NCBI RefSeq assembly: GCF_021026335.1
Contig: NZ_JAJNCY010000007.1
Location: forward strand, 1 to 64,000
Length of the DNA stretch: 64,000 nucleotides
From: Rhizobium sp. C1
GTDB taxonomy: Bacteria > Pseudomonadota > Alphaproteobacteria > Rhizobiales > Rhizobiaceae
Direction: 5' to 3'
Shown here: one piece after another, positions 62,436-64,000 of the stretch
How positions within the stretch are numbered: the stretch's first letter is position 1
How the letters are laid out: each line of letters starts with the position of its first letter
Notes under the pieces: model-generated
Database searches by the model: none
The model's input: the letters and a program-made list of their open reading frames with translations, nothing else
Told to the model about the DNA's origin: nothing
Translations under genes and position numbers: made by a program

Positions 62436-64000
62436 CTAAAGCTTCAACTGCCGCAGCCGCAGCGCATTCGAGATCACCGAGACGGAAGACAGGCTCATCG
62501 CCGCCGCCGCCAGCATGGGCGAGAGCATGGACCCGGTGATCGGATAAAGCACGCCCGCGGCAATCGGCACGCCAACCACGTTATATATAAAGGCGAAGAA
62601 CAGGTTCTGCTTGATGTTGCGGATCGTGGCCGTGGCGAGTTGCCTTGCCTTCACCACACCTTGCAGATCGCCCTTCACCAGCGTGATGCCTGCGCTTTCG
62701 ATCGCCACATCTGCGCCTGTGCCCATGGCGATGCCGGTGTCGGCAGCCGCCAGCGCCGGCGCATCGTTGACGCCATCGCCCGCCATGGCAACCGAACGGC
62801 CCTCGGCCTGCAACCCGTCCACCAGCGCCTTCTTGCCCTCCGGCAGAAGCCCCGCGCGGAACTCATCGATCCCGACGCGTCCGGCAACGGCGCGGGCCGC
62901 GGCCTCCTGGTCGCCGGTGGCCATGATGACGCTGAGGCCCGCCTCCTTCAGCGCCGCAACAGCCTCGCTGGCCGTAGCCTTTACCGGGTCGGCTGCGGCG
63001 ATCAGACCGGCGGGCTTGCCGTTGACGGCAAGATACATGACCGTGGCACCCTCGGCAGCCAAACGGTCCGCATCCGCCTTGATATCCGAAATGCCGAGAT
63101 CGATGTGGCACATCATGGCGGAATTGCCGAGCGCCACGCGACGGCCATCGATCACGCCCTGAACCCCTTTGCCGGTGACGGAATCGAAATTATCCACCTC
63201 GTGAAGGGGCGCGCCCCTTTCCCCCGCCCCCTTCAGGATCGCGGCGGCAAGCGGATGGCCCGAGCCCTTTTCGAGCGAGGCGGCGAGCGCCAGAACCTCA
63301 TCCTCCGAAAAGCCTTCGAAGGCCGCCAACCCGGAGAGAACCGGCTTGCCTTCCGTGATCGTCCCGGTCTTGTCGATGACCAGCACATCCGCCGCCGCCA
63401 ACCTTTCAAGAGCGGCCGCATTGCGGATCAGCACGCCGGCCTGCGCCCCGCGCCCGGTCGCCGCGATCACCGAAACGGGTGTGGCAAGCCCCAGCGCACA
63501 GGGACAGGCAATCATCAGCACGGAGACGGCCGCGACGATCGCATAGATGAAGGACTGTTCCGGCGCGAAGATCAGCCATGCGACGAACGAGACGACGGCA
63601 ACGCCCACCACCGCCGGCACGAACCAGCTGGCGACGCGATCGGCAAGGCTCTGGATCGGCGCGCGCGATCTCTGAGCTGATGTCACCAGCTTGACGATCT
63701 GCGCCAGCATCGTGTCGTCACCGACCTTGGTGGCCTCGATGACGAGCCCGCCATTGCCGTTGATCGTCCCGCCGGTGACGGTGTCGCCTGGATTCTTTTC
63801 GACCGGGATCGATTCGCCGGTAATCATGCTCTCGTCCACCGACGAGCGGCCTTCCGTCACCTGCCCGTCAACCGCCACGCTTTCGCCGGGACGGACGCGG
63901 ATACGATCGCCGACCAGGATGTTCTCCAGCGGCACCTCATATTCCGAGCCATCAGCATTGAGCCGCAGCGCCTTTTTCGGCGCGAGGTTCACCAGCGCCT
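62436..64000 (-). CDS. copA: Copper-translocating P1B-type ATPase, 3' part
   Basis: The gene runs off the right edge; about 520 C-terminal residues are visible. They contain the actuator '[15 protein letters not shown]', the ion-channel motif '[12 protein letters not shown]' (CPC), the phosphorylation site '[11 protein letters not shown]', the ATP-binding '[11 protein letters not shown]' and the hinge '[10 protein letters not shown]'. The last TM pair ends '…[14 protein letters not shown]'. It exports Cu(I) from the cytoplasm and is followed by the cueR-type regulator. The N-terminal metal-binding domains lie outside the window. Confidence 0.95.
   Translation of the reverse strand, partial: ALVNLAPKKALRLNADGSEYEVPLENILVGDRIRVRPGESVAVDGQVTEGRSSVDESMITGESIPVEKNPGDTVTGGTINGNGGLVIEATKVGDDTMLAQIVKLVTSAQRSRAPIQSLADRVASWFVPAVVGVAVVSFVAWLIFAPEQSFIYAIVAAVSVLMIACPCALGLATPVSVIAATGRGAQAGVLIRNAAALERLAAADVLVIDKTGTITEGKPVLSGLAAFEGFSEDEVLALAASLEKGSGHPLAAAILKGAGERGAPLHEVDNFDSVTGKGVQGVIDGRRVALGNSAMMCHIDLGISDIKADADRLAAEGATVMYLAVNGKPAGLIAAADPVKATASEAVAALKEAGLSVIMATGDQEAAARAVAGRVGIDEFRAGLLPEGKKALVDGLQAEGRSVAMAGDGVNDAPALAAADTGIAMGTGADVAIESAGITLVKGDLQGVVKARQLATATIRNIKQNLFFAFIYNVVGVPIAAGVLYPITGSMLSPMLAAAAMSLSSVSVISNALRLRQLKL

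Overview
The window looks like chromosomal DNA of a Rhizobiaceae-type alphaproteobacterium (Rhizobium/Agrobacterium/Shinella/Ensifer relatives). The grounds are high GC, the hisD–UPF0262–low-Mr phosphatase–infA–maf–yacG gene order, a C4-pathway hemA with a FixK/Fnr box, a cueR-type gene beside a copper ATPase, LacI-regulated sugar ABC operons, and two families of rhizobial-style palindromic intergenic repeats. The genus cannot be fixed from this sequence alone.

Layout. 0–4.1 kb: pstSCAB phosphate transporter on the minus strand, with a three-unit PHO box before pstS. 4.3–9.8 kb: a GNAT enzyme, an ornithine/lysine decarboxylase with a roughly 500-nt untranslated leader, a divergent LysR regulator and a DUF1007–NicO nickel/cobalt export pair. 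9.9–11.9 kb: an AT-rich DUF4365–TPR gene abutting tRNA-Phe. 12–18 kb: housekeeping genes (yacG, maf, infA, phosphatase, UPF0262, hisD, DUF2948, murA). 18.2–19.1 kb: tRNA-Thr followed by an MNT–HEPN pair. 19.1–29.8 kb: a GNAT, a chemotaxis receptor broken by an 8-bp tandem duplication, DUF533, eda, a CYTH–CHAD pair, trhO, a nitroreductase/HxlR divergent pair and a GGDEF–EAL protein.

30–43 kb is a carbohydrate region. It holds a GH1 beta-glucosidase, a Gfo/Idh/MocA dehydrogenase, a sugar isomerase/epimerase, a ribose-type ABC transporter with a divergent LacI regulator and clear operators, then xylA, xylB and a second LacI regulator. Three of the four copies of a GC-rich mosaic repeat lie within 4.5 kb here. 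43–47.3 kb: a GNAT with no standard start codon, and an EmrAB-type efflux pair controlled by a TetR regulator through two identical palindromes. 47.4–51.3 kb: terC, gltX, lysS. 51.4–54.1 kb: hicAB, a membrane-anchored protein with a very long charged repetitive tail, and tRNA-Arg. 54.1–58.3 kb: ydcF, hemA, a serine hydrolase and DedA. 58.4–60.4 kb: a stand-alone OLD-family ATPase/nuclease between dedA and dxr. 60.5–64 kb: dxr, a CueR-type regulator and the 3' part of a copper P-type ATPase that runs off the right edge.

The accessory genes most likely to belong to genome-defence or conflict biology are the DUF4365–TPR gene, the MNT–HEPN pair, hicAB and the OLD nuclease. All are small islets of one or two genes with no integrase nearby. 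No CRISPR array, rRNA gene or insertion sequence was recognised.
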